Positions 1 to 11,231 of a stretch of 64,000 bases of DNA are shown here, one piece after another (the first letter of the stretch is position 1; every line of letters begins with the position of its first letter). Source of the stretch: Absidia repens (taxonomy: Eukaryota > Mucoromycota > Mucoromycetes > Mucorales > Cunninghamellaceae); NCBI GenBank assembly GCA_002105175.1, contig MCGE01000025.1, forward strand, positions 186,001 to 250,000, given 5' to 3'. A program made the position numbers and the translations under genes. The notes under the pieces are model-generated. The model ran no database searches, was not told where the DNA came from, and was given only the letters and a program-made list of their open reading frames with translations.

Positions 1-562
1 CGATATCATCTATCTTAATTGAAGAGTAGTGTGTCACTGAATGAAAGTGGATAGTTTGGCATTAATGACTGATTACATTATTATTGATGATATATAGTAT
101 TAGTGATATGATAAAATTACATGTGTGATATTTTGTTTTTCGTTTTTACCAACAAAATACCATGCATCTTTTTTTTTTATTTGTGGTGAGCTACTCTCTC
201 GAATAATGTGATGACAATTTATTTCGATACTTAGTTTATACAGTAAATTTTTTATTGTAGAATAAACATAACATAAGATAAAGGAGGATAAGCAACTCTA
301 CAGTAAATGACAAAATACACTACAGTACTGTAACAGTACAGTTTAGGGACGAGCTGTTTATGATGTGCGTCTGTATGACAAACTATCCTAAAGCGCTCAC
401 GAGAAGAGAACTATTATACTGTCTATTGCTGCAAAAAGAAGAGACCTATAATATGGGGTACGTTCATGGTGTTGGTAGTGTAGAAATAAATATAAAAAAT
501 GGCTGTTCCGTTTTTCACCAATAATTGCAAGCCAATCCACATGAGAGCGACCACATAAACTT
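1..562. other. AT-rich spacer, no gene seen
   Basis: No long open frame, splice pattern or RNA fold was recognised in this stretch. It is AT-rich and ends where the first copy of the dispersed repeat begins. Confidence 0.5.
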
Positions 563-1213
563 TCAGATTCCGCACAAGTGAACCTTTATTTATTTTCTCC
601 CAATTTTTATTTTTTCGTCTCTCTTTCTTTCCCTCCCCCTTTCTTTTTTCTTCACCATTCAGGTTCTTTGATGTTTAAGTGGACATAGAATACTGTCAGG
701 ACTAGTTTAGAAGGGGTTTAAGTTCAGGGATGACAAGATGCATGGGGAAACCCTTTCATTTTGGATTCAGGATTTGGGAACACCACTAGTTGACTTTTTG
801 GACCCTTCATTAGATTAGTTTAGTTTAGTCTTGGTTTGCCCATAGTTTATATCTACTTCTGAATAAAACATGCCTCTTTCTACATGCTTCAATGAAAAAT
901 GTCCCATTAGTCTCTCTCTCTCACACATGTCTTGTGCAAGAGATCACTATTTTCTTTTTACTACCATCGGCTCCCCCCTTTTGATTAGTGTTGACCACTG
1001 TTGCTATGCTTCAATATAAATTTATCCTTATAGCCATTTATATTCTTTGTACCGTATATTAGTTTGATTGTTTTTGTTTTGTTTTTTGCAATCGTTCCCT
1101 TAGATTAGTGCTGACCGTCCTCCAGATCTCCCGTTACCTCATGTAGCACCATTATATCCCTTCATTGTTGTTGACCTTCCTGGCTTCTATGTATGCTTCA
1201 ATAAAATACAACC

Positions 1214-1240
<27 letters not shown>
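563..1240 (+). repeat. dispersed non-coding element, copy A
   Basis: This copy is colinear with the copies near 13.1-13.7, 33.9-34.6, 37.4-38.1, 40.8-41.5 and 45.9-46.6 kb. It shows the degenerate 5' box (TTCAGATTCCGCACAAGTGA), a long pyrimidine tract, the core GCATGGGGAAACCCTTTCAT near 740 and several units ending in GAATAAAA or GCTTCAAT(A/G)(T)AAA (near 862, 889, 1009, 1197). It has no coding capacity. Borders are approximate. Confidence 0.7.
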
Positions 1241-1249
<9 letters not shown>

Positions 1250-1544
1250 GAAACCCCCCCCCCATCAGCTTCTACTATAAGACTCATAGGATATTGAACA
1301 ATTCTTTTTTGTTAGGGTGGGGATGGGGAGTGGAGTATGGGTGCAATAGGACATGCACTGATTGACCTGAAAAAAATAGAGTCATCATGGTTATCGATAG
1401 AGCTTTCTGACGAAACATTAAAGGCAGTTTTTAAATATGATGGGCAAAATGATATGGGGCATGTTTTTTATTATTATCATTATCGTTCAAATATAATATA
1501 TAAATATAAATGCTACCTCTATTTTGTCGTCGAAGATAACTAGT

Positions 1545-3017
1545 CTAGTTTGCTGATGATTTGACAATGACTGCTCTATACCGAGCTTTGTAGTTGACAC
1601 AGCTTTCGAATGCATCTTCCAAACCTTGGACAGTCTAATTGAAGCATCAGATAGAAAAAAAAAAAAGGATGAGTATATTTCTTCCTTCAAAAAGGAATAT
1701 ATGGACAATGTTGGATCCCAGCCCTTTTTTTGGTGGGGGAAGTTTTCTCCACTTACAAAAGGATATTCTTCGACTTGAGGTTTAATGTTATGGCGTGCTA
1801 CAAACTCCAACATGAGTCGAACGGCCCGTCTTCCACCCACAAGAGACCCGCGCATACCCAATTCGTTACCAATAAAGGGGAAAGCATCCACATTAACGGA
1901 TTTGGAAGGAAGACCAATCAAAAGGAATTGCCCTTTACTATAATAAACCACACACACCATAAAAAAAAAAAAAGTCAACATACCGCTTTACTATTTTTAT
2001 GTCTATATATAACTTACGGCTTCAGTAACTTGATATAATCATCATAAGGCAAATCAACACTGGCAGTGTTCAGGATCAAATCAAATTTGGGCGCGTTGTC
2101 ATAAAAGCCAGGGGTAGCAAAATCCTTGGAGCTAAGATAGGCATGGGCACCAAATGATAAGGCTTCGTCCTTTTTGGATGGATTGGTAGAGATGGCAGTG
2201 ACATGACAACCCCACTTATTAGCAAATTGAAGAGCAAGATGACCTAATCCGCCAATCCCCACAATACCAACCGAGGCAGTAGGGCTCAAATTGCTTGAGT
2301 AAAGAGCGTTGAAGACAGTGGAGCCAGCACACATGAGAGGAGCCGCATGTTTAGGTTCGATGTCTTTGGGGATATGGTAAGAGAATCTAAAAAAAGAAAG
2401 GGGGGAGTGAGTGAATGAATGGGTAATGAAAAAGGTATGATATCCACCCCTTTTTTTTTTGGTGGGAAGACTTGTTTACCTTGCATCAACAATGGCAGTA
2501 TCGGAAAATCCATTGTTTTGACCACTTCCAGGATACATGACCCTCTTTTCACAATAAAGATCATCACCAGCACAACATTGATCACAAGTCAAGCAGCTTG
2601 ATTGCAAATAAGAGAATCTAACAAAAAAAAAACAGAAAAGACAATCAGGGACACGGTGTTTTAAAAGCCGATTTTGACAGGTGTTTTTTCTTTACCCGAC
2701 ATAATCGCCCTTAGAAAAATTGGTGACAGCTGATCCAAGTTCTTTGACAAGACCCACAGGTTCATGACCAAGGTTCAATCCTTCCGTACCAGTATAATGA
2801 CAATCCTGGATAGTGACATAGATTTATAATTACATCAGAAAAAAAAAAGTCTTTCAATATCTATATATATATATATATTGCTTACCGTATAACAAATGCC
2901 TGACGCCAATAAATCGACCAAAATTTCATGTTCACCAAGTTCTTGGACTTGACGGCTTGTTTCCTTGAACTTTCCGTTGGTGGACGTAGTGACAAAAGCG
3001 TTGATTTCAAAAGGCAT
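1545..3017 (-). CDS. zinc-dependent medium-chain alcohol dehydrogenase
   Basis: Six exons (3017-2886, 2805-2696, 2617-2480, 2386-2018, 1937-1757, 1634-1545) join in frame to 339 aa, the usual length for the family. The N-terminal GroES-like domain carries the catalytic-zinc motifs GICYTDCHYTG and LGHEPVG. A structural-zinc loop follows (SSCLTCDQCCAGDDLYC). The Rossmann domain has the nucleotide-binding motif VGIVGIGGLGHLA, and the second catalytic cysteine is in PLMCAGST. By family it oxidises alcohols or reduces aldehydes with NAD(P) in the cytosol. The GxGGLGHLA form fits the cinnamyl/NADP-ADH branch, but substrate cannot be read from sequence. The last exon is small (90 nt) and ends in the typical RYRAVIV strand. 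Confidence 0.9.
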
Positions 3018-3255
3018 TTTTTTTTAAAAAATAATAGAGGTATGAGTAGAATAAATTAACAGAAAGACATAAAGAACAGTGGTATTTATACCTTTGACAG
3101 ATTACTAATGCACGGATAGGCGTATTGTAAAGGCGGATGTTTGTTTAACCCATTCGAGGAGTCAGATCAGAGTGCCCTGAACCACCACAGTAGAAAACAG
3201 AAAAAAAACACACAACCTTAATATACACCTTCTTGACTAATCGTTCTCATCCTTT

Positions 3256-3286
<31 letters not shown>

Positions 3287-4000
3287 GTTGTAGTTCTCTT
3301 TCTTCAATAATGTGCGTAAAAGCACTGTAAAAAAAATGGATCCTCCATCATCCTTACACCCTTTGCTGTTCATAAAAACGTCATCCACTTCCATATTTGG
3401 TAGTTCAATATTGGACTTTATTGTAAAATCAAATCATATTCTAAACTACAAAGCAACATATCCAAAGAAACAACAAAAATGAATTTGTAATACAATCAGC
3501 TAATACTAAAAAAGGGAAGATCCCAGGTCCGCCAATGGTCCAAAAAAAAAAGAATGCGATATAGGGGTTTTCAATGTCCGAACCAAGAGAAAGCTTGGTA
3601 GTGATGCTGACAAATTCATTCCAAGTGCAATAGGTGATTTCATTCTAGGCGCTGGTATTGAGATTCCTATTCCCGCAAAGGAAAGTGCTTTTTTTTTTCG
3701 CATCATTTACCTACAAAAAATAAAAAAAAATCAGGCAAAGTAGGTTGGAGGAAGGAAGGATGGTGATGTGGATCCGGTAACTATTTTGTCGCTTGCCTGC
3801 CGTGTTCTGAGTTGTTTCACCTTGATAAAGCGGCATTTCATATATTCTGATTGATCAACAATGCCCGATTCGTTCTTCCGACAAGTAGGATAGAGGCTGA
3901 CATGAAAGGTCCAGAAAAAAAAAGTTTTTCCCGTCAATGTCAATGCTTTTCAGTTGCAACGCCTCTTCCCGCTCCACCGCCCACGTGTCATCCCCCCTCC

Positions 4001-4031
<31 letters not shown>

Positions 4032-4312
4032 CTTTTGAATAATGGTTCACGACCAAACCTCATTTGCCAAAGTCCACGGGGGGGTGTTTGCTTCAGTTTG
4101 TCAGCAGGGAATAAATAAACTAAGGGAAATCAGAATCATTAAAACTAAAAAAACAAACAAAAAACAAACAAACAAAAAAAAAAAAACGAAAGGACATCCA
4201 TAAATAATAAATGAAATAAATAAATTTTATTGAGAGGTTCATATCTTTTTTTTTTTTTCGGTAATTAACAAAAAAGGAATGAGCGGGGGGGGGAGAGGAA
4301 AAGATTTCTAAA
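3018..4312. other. spacer with homopolymers
   Basis: This is the upstream region of the alcohol dehydrogenase and the downstream flank of the Ser-rich orphan gene. It contains T runs near 3259-3286 and 4000-4024 and an isolated CCGCCCACGTG box near 3977, the same box that opens the dispersed repeats. No convincing coding exon was found. Confidence 0.5.
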
Positions 4313-5941
4313 CTAAAGTAAAAAGCTGGATCCTACCGAGCGATCGTCGTCGTTGGTGGTGATCGGATGGACTTTTTTGTTGGATGAGAATAACGTCGGG
4401 AACGAGACCTTGCGATGGATCAACGACCGCACAAACCGACCTGATTTCCCATGATCACTGCCGTTACTACTTCTGTTGCTGTTGTTGTTGTTAATCGCGG
4501 ATGCTGTACAATGGTGACTAAACGCTGCTGATGCCGCAGTTGTTGTTGATGATTTCTTTTTCGAGGCATCGGTGTTTCGTTTAAAATGGAATCTGGTTGA
4601 CATGGTGTGCACCATCGATGAAGACGACGAAGGCGTACTAGGCGTGATGTGGGATGCCAACGTGTGAGTACCGAGAGCAGGGGTTGATGCCATAGCTTTG
4701 GGTACCACGGCGGCAGCGGTGGTGCTGATCATAAATGGAGTTGCTGCAGCGGTGTCCAGTGATGACGATGTTCGGATGGGGATCGGAATGGATGAAGGTG
4801 GAGAAGGGAATTGGTGGGCACCGATGTCTTCGTCATCTTCATGAAGCGTGGATGTCGAATGATTTTGTTGTTGTTGTTGCCCAGAGTGGATGGATAAAGA
4901 GGAGGAGGAAGAAGAAGAAGATCCACTTCTGACTGATCGAGCAGGTTCGTTCAAGGAGAAGCTTTTTTGTCTAGGCATGGACGAGCGACAAAAGAAACAC
5001 TGTTGACATTGTTGCTGCTGATCCACTGCATGGTCGTCACCATCCATAGATTGCTGTTTGCTGTTGGAGGATGGATAATAGTTGTAGGTGCATGCTGGTT
5101 TAAAATTCGATGAGCACTCATTCATTTTTTCAGTGGTGGCGGTGGCGGTGGTAGGGGCATTCTCCTCTTGTTGGGTCAAGTCATGAATCACTGGAGCAGA
5201 AGACGAAGGAGCCAAAAGAGGGCGCATGGGTTTGGGTTGAGAGACAAAAATAGAAGACGCGTTGTTGGAGTATGAGGAGGAAGAAGAGGAGGACGAGAGA
5301 GAGTCAGGTCGTTTCTGTTGAAGACGATGGTGCTGCCATAATTTGGAATGGAGAGTAAAAGGGGAGTCGCCAGTGATAATAGAATCGCGACTTTCAATGT
5401 TGGGATTGTCATCTTTTTCATCGCCACCATATACAGCCGTTGTTTTTAGTGGGTTTACTCTTGACAATAAAGGCTCATAAATATCAGATTCAGGAGAAGA
5501 GGGTAAAGACATATAAAAAGATGAAGAAGCGCCTAATTTTTTTTTATACGATACATTTTCAACTCCGCTGTCATCTGCCGTGGTGGACGTTGCTTTGTTA
5601 TCAGGGCGACGATTATTGTCGTCCAATACATCAATAGGGTAAGCATGATTGACTAATTCTTGACGTATATCGAGAAAACGTTGAATAATCCCAAGTTCCA
5701 AGTAACTTAATTCTTTGACAATCCTATCAAGGTTTCGTTGACTATGATTACTAGAATTCTTCAATGCTTTGGCACATCCAAGTAGTTGCTGCGAGTCCTT
5801 CCACTGTTGCTCTAGGCATCGGTCCACGATCCCAGCCCATTTCTGAACGAGTTGATTGTTATCAACATTATCGTTATAGTTGTTATTGAATCCCTTTTGT
5901 GATAGAGTAAAAGGGTAATCCGTCGTACCTTCATTCAACAT
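4313..5941 (-). CDS. Ser/Thr-rich protein of unknown function
   Basis: A single uninterrupted frame of 542 codons that I do not recognise. Residues about 25-105 look alpha-helical and non-repetitive (QKWAGIVDRCLEQQWKDSQQ onward). The remainder is low complexity, with poly-Ser, Gln and Thr/Ala stretches, and it ends in a basic segment (GRFVRSLIHRKVSFPTLFSS). Such tails are common in fungal signalling or regulatory proteins, but no domain is visible. The open length and the ordered N-terminal segment support a real gene. Shorter open frames on both strands here are shadows of its trinucleotide repeats. An intron could have been missed at either end. Confidence 0.65.
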   Translation of the reverse strand: MLNEGTTDYPFTLSQKGFNNNYNDNVDNNQLVQKWAGIVDRCLEQQWKDSQQLLGCAKALKNSSNHSQRNLDRIVKELSYLELGIIQRFLDIRQELVNHAYPIDVLDDNNRRPDNKATSTTADDSGVENVSYKKKLGASSSFYMSLPSSPESDIYEPLLSRVNPLKTTAVYGGDEKDDNPNIESRDSIITGDSPFTLHSKLWQHHRLQQKRPDSLSSSSSSSSYSNNASSIFVSQPKPMRPLLAPSSSAPVIHDLTQQEENAPTTATATTEKMNECSSNFKPACTYNYYPSSNSKQQSMDGDDHAVDQQQQCQQCFFCRSSMPRQKSFSLNEPARSVRSGSSSSSSSSLSIHSGQQQQQNHSTSTLHEDDEDIGAHQFPSPPSSIPIPIRTSSSLDTAAATPFMISTTAAAVVPKAMASTPALGTHTLASHITPSTPSSSSSMVHTMSTRFHFKRNTDASKKKSSTTTAASAAFSHHCTASAINNNNSNRSSNGSDHGKSGRFVRSLIHRKVSFPTLFSSNKKVHPITTNDDDRSVGSSFLL

Positions 5942-6852
5942 GATATATATATCTAAATAAAAAAAAGAGAGATAAATAAAATTCTTCCCAAATGTTTTTT
6001 TTAAGCATTCCGAGGAAATATGGTATTCATCACCCTACCCTTCTCTTCAAAATCCGTTGTCTTATCTGGAATGTTTCCCCCTATTTTGCCCCGCACCGCT
6101 CCCCATCTTTTTTTTTTTTTTTTTTTTTTTCATCGCTATCATTTATATTCCAAAGGAGAAAGGCATTTTGTGCTCTTATTTTTTTTCTTTTTTACTAAAC
6201 ATAAGACTAGATTAACTAGATAATACGTTGCCAACGCTTTACTATAGATAAAAGTACCACTGGTTAGCTTAGCTTCATCACGATGCTGTGAGATTTTTTT
6301 TTTTTTTTTTTTTTTTTGCCTGACGTTTCGTGAGTCCATTCTCTGAATGACAGGATTAAAGCACATGATTCCTTTACAATCTTGTAGTTGGACCCTGGAA
6401 ATAGTCTTCCATTCTTTTTTTGGGTGCGTGAGTGGGTGGGCATCAATATTGGTTCCCCAATTATTTGATGTGGGTGTCGAGGTCGAGTGATGGTATGATC
6501 TACATTTCACTTTGAATTGAGCATTAGCGCAGAGTTTGATATTAATATTGCACTAAACTAATGGTCCGTGTGGTACGACGATCCATCAAACAATGGATTA
6601 AAGTTCATTTAAAACTGGGACAAGTAGAGGCGCGGGGGCTCATTCTTTGTTTTGTAAAACTGGGGGGGGGGCTCATCAGGGCAACTTTCTTGGCAATCCT
6701 CGGTTAATCTATTTAACTCCGGTTCGAAGTTTTTTTTTTTTTCTTTCTTTCGCTTTTATTTTCCCTTCACCTCCCTTCCTCATTTATCAGCTTGTTAGAA
6801 CGCGAAAGACCGTTTATCAGTAGTGCGATTGCTTCACTCAAAAGGTCCAACA
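5942..6852. other. divergent spacer
   Basis: Shared upstream region of the Ser-rich orphan (-) and the VC0807-like gene (+). It contains poly(T) runs at about 6108-6130 and 6294-6317 and a pyrimidine-rich tract before 6853. The small open frames are interrupted by Lys/Phe homopolymers and match nothing known to me. Confidence 0.5.
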
Positions 6853-7935
6853 ATGGTGTGGTTTTTTGGAAAAAAAGACAATGATAATAATGACGATCAA
6901 GAAAGATTGAATGGACATGATCAACAAGACAACCATGACCCCTCCCAATCGCCCTATGCGCCCAAGGAACAGGATGAAGAACTTCCTATGGATTTGGGCT
7001 CACTTCAAGATATATTTAGTTTTAGTTTTATCCGTGGTAGGCCCATTACCAACTTTTTACTGGCTATTCTCTGGAGTATTGGACTTCCTATATTATTGTA
7101 TCACATTCTACTTCCTCATTTGGGTCAAGTCCTAGCGATGATTATCGCGTCTTCTCCTCCTTTAGCTATTGTAGTCTTGTAAGTTTTGTTATGTATATAA
7201 ACCTCCTTCCCCTTTCTTACTTTTTTTTTATTGTAGGCGTATCTTCAAGGAAAAGGCGGTGGATATTTTAGGAATAGTTGCTGGTCTTAGCTTTTTGATA
7301 TCTGGTATTATTGTAAGCATCATACCTGCTCCTTTTTTACGCTGGTAACACTTACTGATTTTTCTTATTTCTAGTCCATTGCTGAACCTGAGGAAAAAAC
7401 AAGTGCCATTTGTGAATCCATCGTCCCGCTGTTGGTTGGCGTCTTTTGTTTGGCTTCATTAATCCCTATCCGTATTGGCAACTTCGAATCAAGACCGCTT
7501 ATTTTTCAGGTAGCCAATCAAGTCATGCCTCGACAAGAAGAAGATGAAAACCTGAATGCGTATGATCATCGGCGCCGACAGCAGCAACAGCAGCCTTCTA
7601 CAAAGCGACAAAAACTGGATTATCTTTATACACACATGTCCCGGTTCCGTCAAGATATGCGTGTCATGACCGCTTGTTGGGGGATCACTTTGGTAGTAAC
7701 ATTTATCGTCAAGGTGATTGTGGTACTCACGAATGTTGACACCGGTTACGCTGAAACTGTTGGGTATATTGTATTTGGTCTTGCCACTGGGCTCATGATT
7801 ATGTTTACTTGGTTTTATACAAAGGTAGTCAAGAGGCATGTGACGGACTCTACCAAGGAAGGACTCCATAATGCTACTTGGGGCGTACAAACGATGGGGA
7901 ATACGTTTGGACAGGTGGTAAGCGGTGGTGGCTAG
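6853..7935 (+). CDS. VC0807-like multi-pass membrane protein
   Basis: Three exons (6853-7178, 7237-7312, 7375-7935) give 320 aa. The start is the ATG in CAACAATGG; the frame also opens upstream at a GTG, which I discount. After an acidic, hydrophilic N-terminus of about 65 aa there are about six membrane segments, including SIGLPILLYHILLPHLG, VDILGIVAGLSFLISGIIV and AETVGYIVFGLATGLMIMF. Segment order and the conserved RPLIFQVANQ and ACWGIT motifs resemble the VC0807 family, mostly bacterial membrane proteins of undefined function. A soluble Gln-rich loop separates the two halves. Function is unknown; membrane location is the only firm statement. Confidence 0.75.
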
Positions 7936-8278
7936 TGCATAGTTTAGTTTATACCCCCCTGGCTTTTTTTTTTCTTCTACCTGTATATGTATATTTCATT
8001 CATTCAAGCATTATTTTGGTTTGAACTCAGATTATCTCTTTTTTTATGATTTTTCTTTTTTTCTTTTCTTTTTTCACTTTTGACCACCATTCTTTCTAGG
8101 ACAATGTGGATAATTAGATTAGAAATTGTGTGCCTATTAGTTTAGCAAATCAGATTATCATTTTTATTCATTAAAAATTATTTTTACATACACATTTTCT
8201 GTCAATATATTGAATCACCGCACGCGTTCCCTTTTTTTATCTCATACAACTTCGTACATTTTTTTCTCTTCACTCACT
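7936..8278. other. spacer and eS6 promoter
   Basis: Intergenic AT-rich DNA between the membrane protein and the eS6 gene. A pyrimidine-rich stretch directly precedes the ATG at 8279. Nothing else was recognised. Confidence 0.5.
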
Positions 8279-9396
8279 ATGAAAGTAAGGAAAACGAAAA
8301 ATAGAAAATGGGATGCGCAAATTTGACGATGGAGAATGCACCATGAAAGAAAAGATGTAAACGGAAAACACAACGATCTCGATGGATGGATGGATTCAAT
8401 AGAAATGTTAGATGGATGGATGGTCTTTTTTTTTTTTTTTTTTTTTTTTTGACTCAACACATTCCGACCTCCCCTCCCTTCGATTCTTCATCGTCATCTT
8501 ACGCTACCCTATCAAATCACACAATGACTCTTTTTATTCATTCCTCCTTTGTTTATTTGACAACTAGTTGAACATTGCCAATCCAGCTACTGGCTGCCAA
8601 AAATTGATCGAAATCGATGATGAACGTCGTCTGTAAGTGTGGGCTGACGAAATACATGCAGACATACAATGTTGGATTGAAAGAGAAGACTGATCTTTAC
8701 ATATATGTATATATCTATATATATATTCACACGCAAATATAGCCGCGGCTTCTACGATAAGCGTATGTCTCAAGAAGTATCTGGCGATGCTCTCGGTGAT
8801 GAATTCAAAGGTTACGTGTTCCGCATTTCTGGTGGTAACGACAAGCAAGGGTTCCCCATGAAGCAAGGTGTCTTGTTGCCTCACCGTGTGCGTTTGTTGT
8901 TGTCCAAGGGTCACAGCTGTTACCGTCCTCGTCGTACTGGTGAACGCAAGAGAAAGTCTGTCCGTGGCTGTATCGTGTCCTCTGACTTGTCTGTGCTCTC
9001 ATTGGTCGTGGTCAAGCAAGGTGAACAAGACATTCCTGGTTTGACTGACACTGCCGTCCCCAAGCGTCTCGGTCCCAAGCGTGCTTCCAAGATCCGGAAG
9101 TTCTTCAACCTGTCTCATGCCGATGATGTCCGCAAGTATGTGATTCGTCGTGAAATCCAACCCAAGAACGCCGAAAAGAAGCCCTACACCAAAGCCCCAA
9201 GATCCAACGTTTGGTCACCCCTGCTACTCTTCAACGCAAACGTCATCGTGTTGCCATCAAGCGCAGACGCGCCGAAGCCTCCAAGGAAGCCGAAGCCGAA
9301 TACAAACAATTGCTCGCCAAACGTGTCAAGGAAACCAAGGAAAAGAAATTGGAACGCCGTCGTACATCTTCCATGCAAAAGTCTGCTTCTGCTTAG
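8279..9396 (+). CDS. rps6: small-subunit ribosomal protein eS6 (one-base frame break)
   Basis: Exon 1 is only ATGAAA (8279-8284). Exon 2 is 8568-8632 and exon 3 is 8743-9396. The joined product follows eS6 from the N-terminus ([20 protein letters not shown]) to the basic C-terminal helix and the [13 protein letters not shown] tail, which carries the serines phosphorylated by S6 kinase in other eukaryotes. The frame breaks inside [15 protein letters not shown]: the run at 9195-9198 has four C where five are needed. Exon lengths sum to 725 nt, one short of a multiple of three, and one more C would give 241 codons. eS6 is essential and the rest is intact, so an assembly error is the likely cause. 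The codon use is strongly biased, as expected for a highly expressed gene. Confidence 0.93.
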
Positions 9397-10200
9397 AAAC
9401 ACAATTTTACACCTCCTGCCCTCTCTTCCTTCCCCCACCTCCCACTTTTCTTAGAATTTTGATAGTCATAGTTTTAGTAAGTGTAGTTACTAGGTATAGT
9501 TGTAATTATTATCCCCCCCCTTCCAACCCCCTTCCCAATCTACTTTTTGTCAATAACATATCCACTTCCATTTTTTATAATAAAGAAAATAATCTTCAAA
9601 AAAATATTCGTATCATATATATGTGTGTGTGCAGATCTTTTATTGTTTGCCATGCTTTATTGGTTTGTAATACAGAAAAGTACATCTGAAATCCCGATAC
9701 ATCCCACTATGATGAGACCCTTTATTTGCCTATTTTGCTAGTCTTGATCATTGATTATCTTTTCTCAAGGCCTAGTACCCATTCCCCGTTCTTCCCCGTA
9801 TAGCATGACCACCCCACCCTTTCCTTTTTATTTGTATCGGCGAGGCTAACGACAATCAAATAATCCACACATCCTCTCAAGATTTTTCTCCCTCTGTCAT
9901 CCATCTTGTCCTTTTCAAACATGCAGCCATTGCATATCTAGTAACAATTTTTATTGGGAAGGCCCTGAAGTTGTATAGTTCCTTATGTAATACTTAGTGT
10001 TGTGGAGCAACATATACAAGATCAAAAAACCAGACGCCTGCAAAAAACAAAAAACACGACCACCACTCCTCAATTCGAAAAACGCACCAAAATCAAAAAC
10101 GGTTAGAGAATCAGCATCATACAATAAAAATTGATAATTTTATTAAAAGTCAAATGATAAGAACAACATAAAACTAAATGCTAAATATAATCTAGACCAT
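9397..10200. other. convergent spacer
   Basis: Holds the 3' ends of eS6 (+) and eL30 (-). A likely poly(A) signal for eS6 (AATAAA) is at 9579-9584. A reverse-strand AATAAA-type signal for eL30 lies near 10137-10145. No further gene was seen in the roughly 550 bases between. Confidence 0.55.
9579..9584 (+). terminator. putative poly(A) signal of eS6
   Basis: Canonical AATAAA about 185 bases after the eS6 stop codon. Assigned by position only. Confidence 0.45.
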
Positions 10201-10773
10201 TTATTGGGCAGTCAAGATGTCAGAGTCACCAGCATCAGTGATGGAGAGGACACTGGTACGGAAAAGCTTACCACAAGCAGTACCGAGATCGATGTTGTCT
10301 ATTCAATAAAAAAATAAAAAATCAGTATCAATACACTCCCCAAAACATACCATAAAAAAAAGAAGAGAAAATTCAACTTACTGCCGTTGTAGTGGTGGAC
10401 ACCGGTCTTGGACAACATAGCGTAGTATTCGATTTCAGACTTGCGGAGGGGAGGGCAGTTACCAGCAATGATGACCAACTTGGCTAGAAGAGATCAAAGA
10501 AAAAGAGAAGCATAGATTAATAACACAAATTTGGGGGACGATCTCTGCCTGAGAGAAGTTCTTTTTTTTTTTTGTAGAAGAAATAGGCTCCTGTCCCCCC
10601 CAATAGATGAGGTAGTTTTTTTTGTAATTTTAAGACTTACACTTTCCAAGACGGAGAGACTTCAAGGTAGTCTTGTAACCAAGGGTGTATTTACCAGACT
10701 TGGTGACAAGTTGGAGACGAGAGTTGATGGATTCAGCGTTCTTCTTGGACTTCTTGTTGGTGATGGGAGCCAT
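10201..10773 (-). CDS. rpl30: large-subunit ribosomal protein eL30
   Basis: Three exons (10773-10641, 10483-10382, 10298-10201) give 110 aa. The product follows eL30 throughout: [40 protein letters not shown], and the C-terminal [14 protein letters not shown] and DAGDSDI. It is a component of the 60S subunit and a member of the L7Ae/L30e kink-turn-binding family. In budding yeast it represses splicing of its own transcript by binding a kink-turn. Here intron 1 contains a predicted kink-turn (see 10531-10603), which suggests a comparable control. It is convergent with eS6 and tandem with the Rad6-like gene. Confidence 0.95.
10531..10603 (-). promoter_or_regulatory. predicted kink-turn RNA element in eL30 intron 1
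   Basis: In the transcript orientation the arms are UUGGGGGGGAC (10603-10593) and GUCCCCCAA (10539-10531), giving the non-canonical-side stem. A second 4-bp stem, GCCU (10588-10585) with AGGC (10550-10547), encloses the loop and ends in a C-G pair. Between the stems the long strand reads AGA-GA-UC and the short strand AG-GA. This allows a three-nucleotide loop followed by tandem sheared G-A and A-G pairs, the kink-turn signature. Position 3 would be U-G and position 4 a C-A mismatch. The fold is drawn by eye; binding by eL30 is inference from its family and from the yeast precedent. Confidence 0.6.
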
Positions 10774-11231
10774 TGGTCAAGATTGAGTAATGAAAAATAA
10801 GGGAAGAGAGAAAAAGGGAAGGATGTAAAAAAAAATCTTTTTTTATTTCCACCCACAAAAAAATTTTCTGATCCAAGCCACTAGCTAGCTGCCCCTCTTT
10901 TTTTTTTTTTTGTGGTGAGGCGGAAATTCTGATCAAGCTAAAAAAGTTACAACTCCGTGCGTACGAAAAAAAAAAGCATAATATCTATGCATTCAACATG
11001 AAAAAAAAAATATAAATCAGATTTATTGTTTGAGGATAATAATGATAATAAGGAATCATAAAATAAAAAGAAATACTATTCAAATAAAAGAAGATGGGAA
11101 GGCTAGAAGGAATATGGTGTTTGAAAGCACGAGGGAGGGGGAATGGAAGCAATCAGCTAAATATAAACGATGATGATAATAAAATAATGATGATAATAAA
11201 AGACATATACAACAACAACACATACCCTGTT
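10774..11231. other. spacer between eL30 and the Rad6-like gene
   Basis: eL30 promoter and downstream flank of the E2 gene. It includes A/T homopolymers and GAT/AAT-rich simple sequence at about 11030-11205. No gene was recognised. Confidence 0.5.

Noticed and set aside
3506..3943. Two small minus frames between the dehydrogenase and the Ser-rich gene
   Set aside because: Short, interrupted by homopolymers, without motifs or splice continuity.
6139..6510. 123-codon minus frame upstream of the Ser-rich orphan
   Set aside because: It runs through a poly-Lys stretch made by a T homopolymer and has no conserved motif.
6660..6735. GGTTCGAA resembling a tRNA T-loop
   Set aside because: No cloverleaf, anticodon arm or acceptor pairing could be drawn.
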